A stretch of DNA of 64,000 bases from Legionella quateirensis (GCF_001467955.1 NZ_LNYR01000002.1:60529-124528); one strand, 5' to 3'; positions 51,461 through 60,714 are shown, counted from the stretch's first letter. Numbers and translations are program-made. The notes: generated by a model from the letters alone, not told the origin.

Positions 51461-51870
51461 AAGGGTGGCGGGGAATAGCGAAGGGTGGCGGGGAATAGCG
51501 AAGGGTGGCGGGGAATAGCGAAGGGTGGCGGGGAATAGCGGAGGGTGACGGGGAATAGCGAAGGGTGACGGGGAATAGTGGAGGGTGACGGGGAATAGCG
51601 AAGGGTGACGGGGAATAGCGGAGGGTGACGGGGAATAGCGGAGGATGACGGGGAATAGCGGAGGGTGATGGGGAATAGCGGAGGGTGACGGGGAATAGCG
51701 GAGGGTGACGGGGAATAGTGGAGGGTGTCGGGGAATAGCGGAGGGTGGCGGGGAATAGCGAAGGGTGTCGGGGAATAGCGGAGGGTGACGGGGAATAGCG
51801 GAGGGGGATAGGCAATAGCGGAGGGGGATAGGCAATAGCGGAGGGGGATAGGCAATAGCGAAGGATGACG
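51461..51870. repeat. 20-bp tandem minisatellite, 20 units plus a half
   Basis: The units are exactly 20 bp, for example AAGGGTGGCGGGGAATAGCG, with first-half variants (AAGGGTGACG, GAGGGTGACG, GAGGATGACG, GAGGGTGTCG, GAGGGGGATA). 20 units span 51461-51860 and a half unit ends at 51870. Because 20 is not a multiple of 3, all three minus-strand frames stay open for long distances and read a 20-residue peptide repeat (for example PRHPPLFPVTLRYSPSPSAI); this is a composition effect. Copy number is likely to vary between strains. The 3' end of the 51937 gene is close (66 bp). Confidence 0.93.
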
Positions 51871-51936
51871 CATCAAATGAGCGACTTGTTCAGTAAAAAG
51901 TCGGGTACCTAGGTGGAGATAATATGTTAATGTGCC

Positions 51937-52290
51937 CTATTTTTTGCTATCAATTAATTGTTGTTGTACCTGCTTGATTTGATCCTGCAGTGTAGTCTGT
52001 ATTTTTTGCATCTGGTCCTGGGTCTGAGCGTTTACTTTTTGAATTTGATCTTGTAATTGCGTTTGCATTTCTTTGATTTGATTTTGTAATTGAGAGTTCA
52101 AAGTATCTATTTGCTGCTTTTGAGTGGTTTGAATTTGCTGTAATTGTGCTTGTAATTGTGAATTTAATTGTTGAATTTGTTCGCTGGGAGTTCCGGTTAG
52201 TTGTTTTGGACCGGCATCGTCAGCAAAAGCCAGATTGATAAATGAACCTAACATAAAAACTGAGAGCAGGGATAACATTGCCTTTTTCAT
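51937..52290 (-). CDS. periplasmic Gln-rich coiled-coil protein with 11-residue repeats
   Basis: This 117-residue protein has a signal peptide (1-23, ending LAFA). The mature part is a single helix with strict 11-residue units: QIDTLNSQLQN, QIKEMQTQLQD, QIQKVNAQTQD, QMQKIQTTLQD, QIKQVQQQLID. Hendecad repeats form right-handed or straight coiled coils rather than the 7-residue type. Related proteins in Legionella and other bacteria are small secreted coiled coils of unknown role. GGAG precedes ATG at 52290. The minisatellite array lies just beyond its stop. Confidence 0.75.
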   Translation of the reverse strand: MKKAMLSLLSVFMLGSFINLAFADDAGPKQLTGTPSEQIQQLNSQLQAQLQQIQTTQKQQIDTLNSQLQNQIKEMQTQLQDQIQKVNAQTQDQMQKIQTTLQDQIKQVQQQLIDSKK

Positions 52291-52522
52291 TTTGTACTCC
52301 GTTGATTTATTGAGTCCTACTCTTTACTGTAGCTAATTTTATGTTGATTGCAACCCGATGTCCTTAAGACGCTGCTTAAACCCGTTGGAATTGGTGAAAA
52401 ATTGTGACTGCATTCAAGCTTAATTACTGAATTTATTGATAATTGATGTATTGATTTATAGCGAGTTAATATGTATTAATGGTTAATAACATGTCAATTA
52501 TTTTGAAATGAAAGGTCAGCAA

Positions 52523-52963
52523 ATGAAACTGGGAATTTATAAAAATGGATGTAATGAGACCATAACCTTGGATATAGAGCCAACTGCAAGTGTTTGCGAT
52601 TTAATCCAGCTTCTGTATGAGGGACGAGATGCGTTATTGGAACAAGTCCCCTTCGAGACTTATCAACAGGTGATTTCATTAAACATTGTTAATCTCTATT
52701 CGGAGCATTTTGTTACACAACTGGTTCCAGGGACAATGCTGACTGATTATGATTTAGATGAATCGAGTTATATTACTATGAATAATTTTAGTTCGGATAA
52801 TTTGTTATACATTATGAGTGGAATTAATTCAAGTTCGAATACTAAGGATTCAGCCATACTTGCAGCGCGAACCCGATCTCACTTTTTTGGAAACGGTACT
52901 GCAAGTGACGGCCAGGATTATGAAAAAGAGAGCGCATTATTTGAGATTCGTTCGGGAAGATAA
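52523..52963 (+). CDS. orphan protein with possible ubiquitin-like N-terminal fold
   Basis: This 146-residue protein starts MKLGIYKNGCNETITLDIEP, then ASVCDLIQLLYEGRDALLEQ, and TDYDLDESSYITMNN near residue 80. The order of strand-strand-helix-strand and the D-Y-x-L-x-x-x-S-x-I pattern recall ubiquitin (K/TxTLxVEPSDTV, helix, TLSDYNIQKESTL). This is pattern comparison, not a family hit. The C-terminal 45 residues are polar; there is no terminal Gly-Gly, so conjugation is not indicated. ATG at 52523 has AAAGG 7 nt upstream and fits the family-like start better than 52508. It is the only plus-strand gene between two minus-strand ones. Confidence 0.6.
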   Translation: MKLGIYKNGCNETITLDIEPTASVCDLIQLLYEGRDALLEQVPFETYQQVISLNIVNLYSEHFVTQLVPGTMLTDYDLDESSYITMNNFSSDNLLYIMSGINSSSNTKDSAILAARTRSHFFGNGTASDGQDYEKESALFEIRSGR

Positions 52964-53031
52964 GGCGCTCAAAAAACTGCGGTTTTTGGGGTTTTTGAAA
53001 TCAACTGCAAAGGCATGTTTGTCAGTCCAGT

Positions 53032-54366
53032 TTATGCGACTGCACGTGGAATAGTACAATTCTCAATGACATTAAAGTTATTTTTAATTTCATCAATTCT
53101 TTTTTGCCTTTGGGTTTGACTAAAAAAAACATGCCCCGTGACTATAAAATTGCCAATTATAAGCAATATACCGATGCCAGTAGCGGCAATGATAAGATTT
53201 GATAAAAGTGGTTTCCAAATCTTTCTATGGACATTCATGTCATTGTAACCTTTTTGGATGCTGATTTTAAATGCTATTTGGGCTTGGTGTTCCATGTCTC
53301 GATCGGAATTTATTTTCGCTTTAATGAAGTTATTAATTGAACGATTTAAGTGTTCAGCCAAATTGATGGCCTTTATACCTTCTGTACGATCAAGTTCATT
53401 ATCTGAATAATTAACCAAATGCGTCGCATAATTTTTAAGTTGTCTTATGTGATCGACGCATTGTAAGAGATGCTTGAGAAAAGGCACATTATTTATTGTG
53501 AATAGTGTCTCTGTGTCATGAGGTAGATGAGGAGCTATTTCAGGAAATCCTTGTAAAATAATTAACAGCAAGGATGGATGATTCATTGCTCGATCCAAAA
53601 GACTTCTACCTTTTTGATCTTCTTCAAGTACTAATGAAAGACGAGAAGATTCTGGTAAAGCGTGTAAAAAAACTTTTAGATTGTGTTGATTGTGGATTGA
53701 CCATTGCAACTTAGTGTATCCGTATCTGTTCGTTTCATTGATAATGGATAATTTATCCTCATCTGATAGTGAATCAAGAAGAATTTTTAGCGCCTCTGGG
53801 CTGCTATTGCATGCCCGATCTAATACATTGTCTTCATTTTTATTTTTTTGCATTAAAGCGCCTAATAATCCTTCTTGAGGATATAAGGGTAACAACATAC
53901 GGAGAGAGGCAGGATTTGATGTTGCCAGATGCAAAGCAGTATCCCCATCATTATTAACTTCTTGCAAGACTGTAAGACATCGTTCTTTTGGGTAGAGATT
54001 TACAATAGCATCCAAAGAGTCAGGGTAGGAGGTAGCCAGGTGCACCACGTTATTACCATGCTCATTTTTTTCTTCTAATGCGTCTAATTGCTGATTGGCT
54101 GGATAGAGAGAAAGAGCTATTTTTAATGAAGATACGTTCATCGCAGCAGTATGTAAAAGGGTATTCCCTATTTGATTTTTTTTTGTGATTAAACTGTATT
54201 GTTCTGTCGGGGTTAGGTTATTTAGATGGTGTTGCAATACTTCTGGATAATTTGCTGCTTGGTGCAATAGATTTGAACCAAAATTGTTCACTGTTACTGT
54301 GGGATGGAGTAATATCTGAGAATGGTTTTTTCTAAGTAATGCGAGAATTTGAGATGAGGGTATCAT
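53032..54366 (-). CDS. ankyrin-repeat protein with C-terminal membrane anchor
   Basis: This 444-residue protein has about seven ankyrin-type repeats between residues 29 and 280, each with a G-x-T/N-x-L-x-x-A start: FGSNLLHQAA, IGNTLLHTAA, HGNNVVHLAT, DGDTALHLAT, NEDNVLDRAC, YGYTKLQWSI, KGRSLLDRAM. Linkers repeat SLYP or NLYP between units. A helical, charged region follows (300-385), then one strong membrane helix at about 390-415 (LIIAATGIGILLIIGNFIV), and a polar tail. Ankyrin plus membrane anchor is typical of Dot/Icm-type effectors in Legionella; secretion is inferred, not shown. GGGGAA lies before ATG at 54366. Confidence 0.85.
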   Translation of the reverse strand: MIPSSQILALLRKNHSQILLHPTVTVNNFGSNLLHQAANYPEVLQHHLNNLTPTEQYSLITKKNQIGNTLLHTAAMNVSSLKIALSLYPANQQLDALEEKNEHGNNVVHLATSYPDSLDAIVNLYPKERCLTVLQEVNNDGDTALHLATSNPASLRMLLPLYPQEGLLGALMQKNKNEDNVLDRACNSSPEALKILLDSLSDEDKLSIINETNRYGYTKLQWSIHNQHNLKVFLHALPESSRLSLVLEEDQKGRSLLDRAMNHPSLLLIILQGFPEIAPHLPHDTETLFTINNVPFLKHLLQCVDHIRQLKNYATHLVNYSDNELDRTEGIKAINLAEHLNRSINNFIKAKINSDRDMEHQAQIAFKISIQKGYNDMNVHRKIWKPLLSNLIIAATGIGILLIIGNFIVTGHVFFSQTQRQKRIDEIKNNFNVIENCTIPRAVA

Positions 54367-54540
54367 TTGTTCCCCTTACAACTTTATTGCTTCCTTTGCA
54401 TTCTTTGAGTTCAAAATTTTAACATAAAGGCTTGATTTGGACAAGCAATTTTGCGCGCTGGAGATTAGACCTGAAAGGACATGGAACAGCTGAGATAGTC
54501 TATAATTTAAACAGGAAGCTATTTCTTAGGTTGTTCCATC

Positions 54541-54801
54541 ATGTCTAAACCGGATTATCCCTCTCAGCTCTATAAAAAACAGATCAAAACAAGTGTTCCT
54601 TCTTTAGAAGCAAGTGAACTAAGAGAAGACCGAATTCAGGACAGTATAGAAACTACTTATGATCCTAATGACATGCCTCTTGAAATTAAGAAAAATCTTG
54701 AAGCTAATTTGGGGCCAATTGATACTGAAGGGGAAATTAAAGCTCATGGCCTGGATAAAAAGCTCGAAGAAGAAGATCCTTATGAGAGTCCGCATCCTTG
54801 A
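54541..54801 (+). CDS. small acidic orphan protein
   Basis: This 86-residue protein is unrecognised, without signal or membrane segment. It is polar and acidic with PNDMPLEIKKNLEANLGPID and a DPYESPHP end. A TATAAT lies at 54501-54506, about 35 bp before the start, and gives a plausible promoter; the ribosome site is weak (TTAGG at 10 nt). It could be a real small gene or a neutral frame. A second, overlapping frame (54659-54841) is less convincing. Confidence 0.5.
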   Translation: MSKPDYPSQLYKKQIKTSVPSLEASELREDRIQDSIETTYDPNDMPLEIKKNLEANLGPIDTEGEIKAHGLDKKLEEEDPYESPHP

Positions 54802-55011
54802 CGTATTTATCTTTATTAAATCTCATGATCAGGCATATTAAATTTTAATAGTTGCTATTAAAAATTAACGTTCTTTCTTAATAAATAATCAAGATTGTTT
54901 TTATACACTAATGACTTTAATCATGTTTTGAGTTCTATCTTTGTGCCGTTTTAAATAAATCCACGTTGATAACGCTTTAGCATGAGTCACTCAGTCGTTA
55001 TTGGAGAAGCA

Positions 55012-57522
55012 ATGAAAAATTACATTGGCAGTGTACATCACATTAGAGGTGATCGTCATTATAATAAGAAAGAATATAACAAAGCGTTAGCATGTTATGT
55101 GTTGGGATTAAATGTTCTTGAGTCCAAAATAGCAAAAGACCCCGAAATTTTGACTTCCAAAGTTTTTTGTGACCAGTACGCTTATGCTTTATCAGATGTT
55201 CTGAATACTCAAAGTCGGACACTAAATCAATTTGTTATGGGCAGTAAGACTGTTACTACTGAAAATCTGCTAAAGACTTTATCTTTTTATAGCTCTCTTC
55301 TGACCACAATTAATCACAGGTATCTCGCAATGAATGAATCCTGGGAGTTTATTTGTGAGGAGAAAAAGTGCAAAACAAAGCCAAAACAAATAATCATTGT
55401 TTACACATTATTAACTGAAAGTCTGGAGCTGTTGAGTGATTTATGGTCAGCTACAGCCGATGAGGTAAATAGTTCTCATCCTAATTATGAGACTTTGTTA
55501 AATCAGTCGTGCACTGCAATGAAGTTGGCTATCGATATTAAATCCAGGCTGCCTGAGTCAGCTGGTATCGAAATGCATTGTGGGTATTTAAATCTTCTTG
55601 AGCAGCTTTATTATTTTAAAAAAGATGCGGATTTCCAAGAAGCCCTGTTAATTAATATGAAGAAACATCTGGAACAGTATCAACTTCTAAATGGGTTTCA
55701 GGATGATCCTGTTACGCAACTTGAGTTAATAAGTTACGCGCTATTAGTTGATGTACACTTGCATGGTGTTTCAAATACTCAGTTAATTGCACAAGGACAA
55801 GAGATTATAGCCTCTTTAACCGAGCGAAGTGCTGCTAATGAAAAGGTAATTTCAGATTTTACAAAACTTGTTGCACTATCAGCCCATATTTCTCGACAAG
55901 GAAGCTCATCATCGTCTTCAACTCCGATTTCATTTTCAGTCAGCCGAAATTCTCATCAACAAACACGTAGAGAGACTGCGCACGCATCATCATCCAGTTC
56001 ATCTGAAATTCACGAGAATAGTGTAGAGCAACACCAGTTGAGAAGTGCTGCTCAGCTGATTGTCAGAAACCCAGAGCGCGTTAACCAGTTGGTGGATAAA
56101 TTATACAGTATTGGTTGTGCTGAATTCAGCCGTTTATATCCCGAATCCCAAATTGCTTTATTGGCTCAGAACAATACACCATCTGGAGTGAAACACTTTC
56201 TTAATGAATCTATTGACCAATCAGATGATACAGAACAATTTAATGTTCTGGCTCCTGCTTTGAAATTCATTGCGAACCATTATTTAAAACAGGCATCGAA
56301 TCATTCTAATGAAGTAAGGCGATTATTTGAAAAAGGACAACCTTGGCAAAAAAGAGCCATCTTCTTAAGCCTCAAAATGCAGACCGCTTTTAGAAGTACG
56401 CCTTTACCTGTGCTACCCAAAAGAACGAGAATAAGCTCTACACCCATTCAAACAGTGTTTTTTTCATCAGATTCCTTCCCTGAAATACCCAGTTTATCTG
56501 AACAAACGTACAAACGGGGGCGCAATCCCGGGGATTCGAAAACGTCAGGAGTTACAAATACGGATCATGTACCTTATTCAGATTCTGAGTTTATAACAGA
56601 TCAAGATCAGGCATTAACTCAATGGAATCAGGTGAAGCATTCTGATGTATCCACTTTGAGCTCGAATAATCGCGTGAATGCGGATATCGGTTTAGTTTTA
56701 CACTCTGATAGAGATAGTGCTCCTTGGTTACCTTTAGCGTTGGATTCAAGTTCAGATTCGGAACCATTGAATTTGGACTCCGTTCCTCCTTTATCTATTG
56801 CGTTGGACTCAAGTGCAGATACAGAATCTTCAGTTTTGGATGCAGCGAAAGCTCCAATAGAACCCGTTTCAAAAGGTTCTGATGTCGTATCGAGCCTTTC
56901 ATTTTTCCCGACAAGTTTTGAACATAAACCGAAGCGAAATGATTTGAATGAATCACATCCTAAAGTGTTGGCATTTATTCATGCGATGAAAAACATCAAG
57001 TGTTTGGAAGTTGAGCCCAGACAAGAGAAAAGACTTTTTGCCAATCTTCTAACCATTATGGGTGAGTTTTTTGAACTGGATCGCAATCCTGATTCTCCTA
57101 TGAAGAAATTTATTGCAGTTGTATTAACTGTTGAGTCGCTTTATAAGATGGCATTAGTGATTTATCCCGATCATGAAGTGGCCAGTGTAAAGCTCCGGAA
57201 GCTTCAGGCTAGAAATAAGTCAATGCTGAATGAACGCCATTACTATGTCCCTTTATTCGATGACCTGGAAATTCAATCGGATAAAAAGCATTATGAGAAT
57301 GCGATTGAGAGTGCGATGACAGATTTAGAGGTTCTTTATTCAGGAAAAACTGAACCAGTAGCGTGTGTAGTCAATTCATTATTTAAATACATAACAGGAA
57401 CAATTCTTAAATTTAAATTAATGAATACGGATGATCTGTCCGATCTAATGGAGCAGTTCCATGGATATAGTGCACACACTGATGTGTGTTCTTCCAGTAC
57501 CTATTCATTGCCATTTAATTAG
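55012..57522 (+). CDS. large orphan protein with TPR-like N-terminus and Ser-rich middle
   Basis: This 836-residue protein is unrecognised. Residues 1-270 are helical, beginning with a TPR-like HIRGDRHYNKKEYNKALACY. A Ser-rich stretch follows at about 300-325 (GSSSSSSTPISF, then HASSSSSSEI). A second helical part (about 340-455) and a disordered region (about 465-640) containing SDSE-type acidic stretches (SSSDSEPLNLDS, SSADTESSV) come next. A last helical domain is at about 640-836. ATG at 55012 has GGAG 5 nt upstream; an ATG ten codons earlier (54982) lacks a site. Modular helical blocks with disordered linkers are typical of Legionella effectors; nothing here gives a function. Confidence 0.7.
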   Translation: MKNYIGSVHHIRGDRHYNKKEYNKALACYVLGLNVLESKIAKDPEILTSKVFCDQYAYALSDVLNTQSRTLNQFVMGSKTVTTENLLKTLSFYSSLLTTINHRYLAMNESWEFICEEKKCKTKPKQIIIVYTLLTESLELLSDLWSATADEVNSSHPNYETLLNQSCTAMKLAIDIKSRLPESAGIEMHCGYLNLLEQLYYFKKDADFQEALLINMKKHLEQYQLLNGFQDDPVTQLELISYALLVDVHLHGVSNTQLIAQGQEIIASLTERSAANEKVISDFTKLVALSAHISRQGSSSSSSTPISFSVSRNSHQQTRRETAHASSSSSSEIHENSVEQHQLRSAAQLIVRNPERVNQLVDKLYSIGCAEFSRLYPESQIALLAQNNTPSGVKHFLNESIDQSDDTEQFNVLAPALKFIANHYLKQASNHSNEVRRLFEKGQPWQKRAIFLSLKMQTAFRSTPLPVLPKRTRISSTPIQTVFFSSDSFPEIPSLSEQTYKRGRNPGDSKTSGVTNTDHVPYSDSEFITDQDQALTQWNQVKHSDVSTLSSNNRVNADIGLVLHSDRDSAPWLPLALDSSSDSEPLNLDSVPPLSIALDSSADTESSVLDAAKAPIEPVSKGSDVVSSLSFFPTSFEHKPKRNDLNESHPKVLAFIHAMKNIKCLEVEPRQEKRLFANLLTIMGEFFELDRNPDSPMKKFIAVVLTVESLYKMALVIYPDHEVASVKLRKLQARNKSMLNERHYYVPLFDDLEIQSDKKHYENAIESAMTDLEVLYSGKTEPVACVVNSLFKYITGTILKFKLMNTDDLSDLMEQFHGYSAHTDVCSSSTYSLPFN

Positions 57523-57582
57523 AATGATGGACATATAATGAGTACGGATGTTTGTAAAAAGCACTGGGTATCGTGATAAGGA

Positions 57583-57882
57583 TTAATGCATGGAGTTTAG
57601 GCAACCCTGACAACAGGCTTTAATCGTTTCCATTAGCGTAGCGTTATCACTTTGTGTTGAAATTCCCAGACCACAACCTGCCAGGCATTGTAAAATATCT
57701 TTTGCAGTGCCTCGGGTAGTATATTGAGAAACACAACCATTGACACAGTTTTTATCTCCTTTGCATAATACCATGCATTGGGACATGCCATTAATGTCTT
57801 CAGCAGCCTGTATTGGTGTCGTCATGAACAGGCATCCAATCAGTATGGATAAAATATTGACCAACAGTTTATGCGTGTTCAT
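57583..57882 (-). CDS. secreted cysteine-rich small protein
   Basis: This 99-residue protein has a signal peptide (1-26, ending IQAA). The mature part contains nine cysteines in pairs spaced by 3 (MSQCMVLCKGDKNCVNGC, LQCLAGCG, KACCQGCL). A CxxxC pattern is repeated, as in helical hairpin proteins of the disulfide-relay type; there is no family match. GGGAGA precedes ATG at 57882. It is convergent with the 836-residue gene. Confidence 0.65.
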   Translation of the reverse strand: MNTHKLLVNILSILIGCLFMTTPIQAAEDINGMSQCMVLCKGDKNCVNGCVSQYTTRGTAKDILQCLAGCGLGISTQSDNATLMETIKACCQGCLNSMH

Positions 57883-58095
57883 TCATTACTCTCCCTGAAA
57901 AATATTCTCTATACAAACTAATCAACAACAGATTTATCTAAAACCAGACTAGCTCATCAGTGCAATACGGCGAATTCGATTACGTCACTTGGTTTGCAAT
58001 GAGAACCATCTTTATTGAACATTAAAAATGGTTAATGTCTAATATAAAATAGTATAGACGTAGTTTTGTGGTCTTGTTGGATATAGAGCTATACT

Positions 58096-58377
58096 AGGGT
58101 CTGTTGACAATTTATTTTGTACATTATCCATAAAGACCCATGTACTTCGGTTTGTTCGCGGTATCCATCGATCTGATGGATGGCGTGGACAAGCCCTGAA
58201 CGAGCCTCTCTTTTTTATACGTCATCCTCGCGAAGGCGGGGACCCATGCAACAATGTGGCATTGTGCTAAATTTTAGGATGGATCCCCGCTTTCGCGAGG
58301 ATGACGATCCTATAAAAATTGCAAATTAAAATTAATTTATGTGCATTTTTAAAAAGTGAGGAACTCTCAGGGACAAG
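58096..58377. mobile_element. MITE-like element (family B), right end missing
   Basis: The left end AGGGTCTGTTGACAATTTAT is intact; the core has GTCATCCTCGCGAAGGCGG, ATGTGGCATTGTGCTAAATT and ATGGATCCCCGCTTTCGCG; the right end stops at TCTCAGGGACAAG, 4 bp before the diguanylate cyclase stop codon, without the terminal repeat. An extra segment (GGTATCCATCGATCTGATGG) in its left half is absent in other copies. Nothing else is present in the 500-bp gap. Confidence 0.7.
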
Positions 58378-58381
58378 TTCA

Positions 58382-60430
58382 TTAGGAGTGAGATCCAGGT
58401 GACTCATACAATTCAACCCGGTCTTTCCCTAATTTTTTAGCGGTATAGAGTGCGTGGTCTGCTGCTTGGATTAATTCATCCATGGTGGAACCATGCATAG
58501 GGGCTACAGCAACACCTATAGAAATAGTGACAAAAGGTAAAATTTGATTATTGAAAAATATGGATTTGCTTTTAATGGTTTTCTGAAATTCTTTTAATCG
58601 TTTGATGCACGTGTCTAATTCGGAATGACTCATTGTTATTAAAAATTCTTCGCCACCAAAACGGCAGGCTGTATCACTGACTCTAAAATTTTGATTGATG
58701 ATTTGACCAATTAATTTCAAGACTTCATCACCTGCTTCATGCCCATAATTGTCGTTAAATTTTTTAAAATCATCCAAATCCATCATGATGATAATCAGAG
58801 TACTTTTTGTACGCATGATTTTGGCAAGTTCATTAGGTAGATATTCATTGATATAGCGCCGATTGTATAAACCCGTCAGTGCATCGCGTAAGGACTGTTC
58901 TCGTAATGTTTCACGCAATTTAATATTCGATAAGGCGATTTTAACCATATTGCTAAAAGTAAGTGCCGTGTCCTGAAGATGTTTGGGAATCGGTATGGTG
59001 GATTGTGCTGCTAAATGGATTACTCCTAATAATTCATTTTGCACAAATAAGGGCAAGACCATATAGCCACCAATTGGCGTGGTGAGGTAATGAGAGCAAG
59101 CCACCCAACTTTTGGGATCATCAATAATAGTGATGCTTCCTTCGCGAATGGAAAAACAGTCCTCTGGTGAAAATACGTTTTTCAATATTTTATCATTTCC
59201 CCATTGGATAACTGTTTCTAAAGAGTTGTTGGTTTTATTGAGTACCGATAGGGCTCCATTAAATCCTGAAAAAAGCTCTTGAGCAATCAGATTGATTCTT
59301 GGATAGGTTTCATCCATGGTGATGCACAATTGCAGCATGCCATTTAACTTATTGACGAGCTTTTCATTTTTTTCAAGGAGTGTTAATTCATTCAGAGTTG
59401 AAATGGTTTTATTGTTTAGAGCAAGGATTTTATGTTCATTTGCTACCCGATCGCTTATATCCACTATCTGGGTAAGAAAAACTTTAATATCATTAGATTG
59501 ATTTAAAATAGTACCGCTGCTAATGGCTGTAATGATGTTCCCATTTTTATGAATGTATCTCTTTTCTACGGTAACAGAGGAGATTTCTCCATTAATTAAT
59601 TTATGAACAGCATGCAGGGAATCTTCAAGATCATCAGGATGGGTAATTTGCTGATAACTTAATTGCTTTAATTCTTCCTTGCTGTAACCAAGAATATCAA
59701 GCACCTTACGATTGGCATCCAGATATTTGCCATCAAGAGATAAAAATGCCATTCCTATAGGGGCATTTTCTATAATGTTACGAAAATTGTCTTCGCTGAG
59801 TTTTAATTCCTCGATAAGGAGATTATTTTCAAGGGTTTTCAAAATCGAGGTTCTTAAGGTTTTGTGAGCGGATATAGCTCCATAAGTTAAAAGTGCGAGG
59901 AAAATGATTACGCCAATGAATAACTCCATGCTAACCGATGGGGTGATGGAGGTTGATATTAAAAAAAGCAGAATACCTATTGGCACTTCAAATGCGATGT
60001 ATGCATATTTAATCGCGATCATTTTAAGAGCTGGTGCTGACAGAATGGCTATTATGAAAAGGAATATCACACAACGGTGCACCGGATCGTCTACATAAAC
60101 GAACAGCAATCCACCCAGCGCCCAGAATATGCCGGAAATTGCGGACGTTGCTATGTAAAAAAAGTTCCAAAACTTCCAATTTTGAGGTTTCGAATGCTTT
60201 TGCTGATTATGATAAACCAGTAGAACACCTATCCTGAGAACATCATTAATTATAATTTCTAAGACAAACCAGAGGAGCAAAATAGTTCTATTGGTTACGC
60301 TATTCCATAATATTGTTAAAAAAAGTACGGAAGCTGCAATATCGGTAAGTATAAGAAAAAAATGATCCTTATAGCATTCGATAATTAATCTTTGGTTTAA
60401 TTGTCTATTAATACCATTATCTATAAGCAT
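58382..60430 (-). CDS. membrane diguanylate cyclase with PAS and GAF domains
   Basis: This 682-residue protein makes cyclic di-GMP. N-terminus: about six membrane helices (residues 25-190, a MASE-like sensor region). A PAS domain follows (about 210-330, NIIENAPIGMAFLSLDGKYLD), then a GAF domain (about 350-500). The GGDEF domain has NRRYINEYLP and GGEEF at 592-596. The inhibitory I-site RVSD (583-586) lies the standard five residues before it, so product feedback is expected. GGAG lies before ATG at 60430. The stop codon is next to a MITE end. No phosphodiesterase (EAL) domain is attached. Confidence 0.93.
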   Translation of the reverse strand: MLIDNGINRQLNQRLIIECYKDHFFLILTDIAASVLFLTILWNSVTNRTILLLWFVLEIIINDVLRIGVLLVYHNQQKHSKPQNWKFWNFFYIATSAISGIFWALGGLLFVYVDDPVHRCVIFLFIIAILSAPALKMIAIKYAYIAFEVPIGILLFLISTSITPSVSMELFIGVIIFLALLTYGAISAHKTLRTSILKTLENNLLIEELKLSEDNFRNIIENAPIGMAFLSLDGKYLDANRKVLDILGYSKEELKQLSYQQITHPDDLEDSLHAVHKLINGEISSVTVEKRYIHKNGNIITAISSGTILNQSNDIKVFLTQIVDISDRVANEHKILALNNKTISTLNELTLLEKNEKLVNKLNGMLQLCITMDETYPRINLIAQELFSGFNGALSVLNKTNNSLETVIQWGNDKILKNVFSPEDCFSIREGSITIIDDPKSWVACSHYLTTPIGGYMVLPLFVQNELLGVIHLAAQSTIPIPKHLQDTALTFSNMVKIALSNIKLRETLREQSLRDALTGLYNRRYINEYLPNELAKIMRTKSTLIIIMMDLDDFKKFNDNYGHEAGDEVLKLIGQIINQNFRVSDTACRFGGEEFLITMSHSELDTCIKRLKEFQKTIKSKSIFFNNQILPFVTISIGVAVAPMHGSTMDELIQAADHALYTAKKLGKDRVELYESPGSHS

Positions 60431-60664
60431 TAAGATGACTCCTCATTCATCTAAATGAAGTGGCAATTCAGATAAAAGCACTGTTATTGATTCAGGGAGT
60501 TCCTTGCATCCTGAACCTCGTTGATAAATGACCAAAAATTAATTCAGATTCATTAATCTTAAAAGATGAATGAAGCGTATTATTAGCTTCTTTATATTTA
60601 ATCATTATAGCCCATTTAAGCAAGGTTTATTTCTTTTGAGGCAACATGGACGGCCAAGGCTCTC

Positions 60665-60703
60665 GCTCAGGTGATCGTGGTTAAATGAGGCGATCGCCTG
60701 AGC
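60665..60703. terminator. hairpin downstream of qNor
   Basis: GCTCAGGTGATCG (60665-60677) and CGATCGCCTGAGC (60691-60703) pair over 13 bp with one G-U-type mismatch. The loop is 13 nt. It begins 12 bp after the norB-type stop codon. There is no T-run on the minus strand, so its role as a terminator is uncertain. Confidence 0.4.
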
Positions 60704-60714
60704 CAGGTTAACAA

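Noticed and set aside
51461..51870. CRISPR array
   Set aside because: The 20-bp units are contiguous with no spacers, and no cas genes are present.
51406..51876. Three overlapping minus-strand frames across the minisatellite, each reading a 20-residue peptide repeat
   Set aside because: A 20-bp unit without stop codons keeps all frames open. There is no ribosome site and all three frames are equally good, so this is a composition effect.
52818..53054. Second plus-strand frame overlapping the 3' end of the possible ubiquitin-fold gene
   Set aside because: Considered as a frameshifted extension, but there is no family match, no slippery run and no ribosome site.
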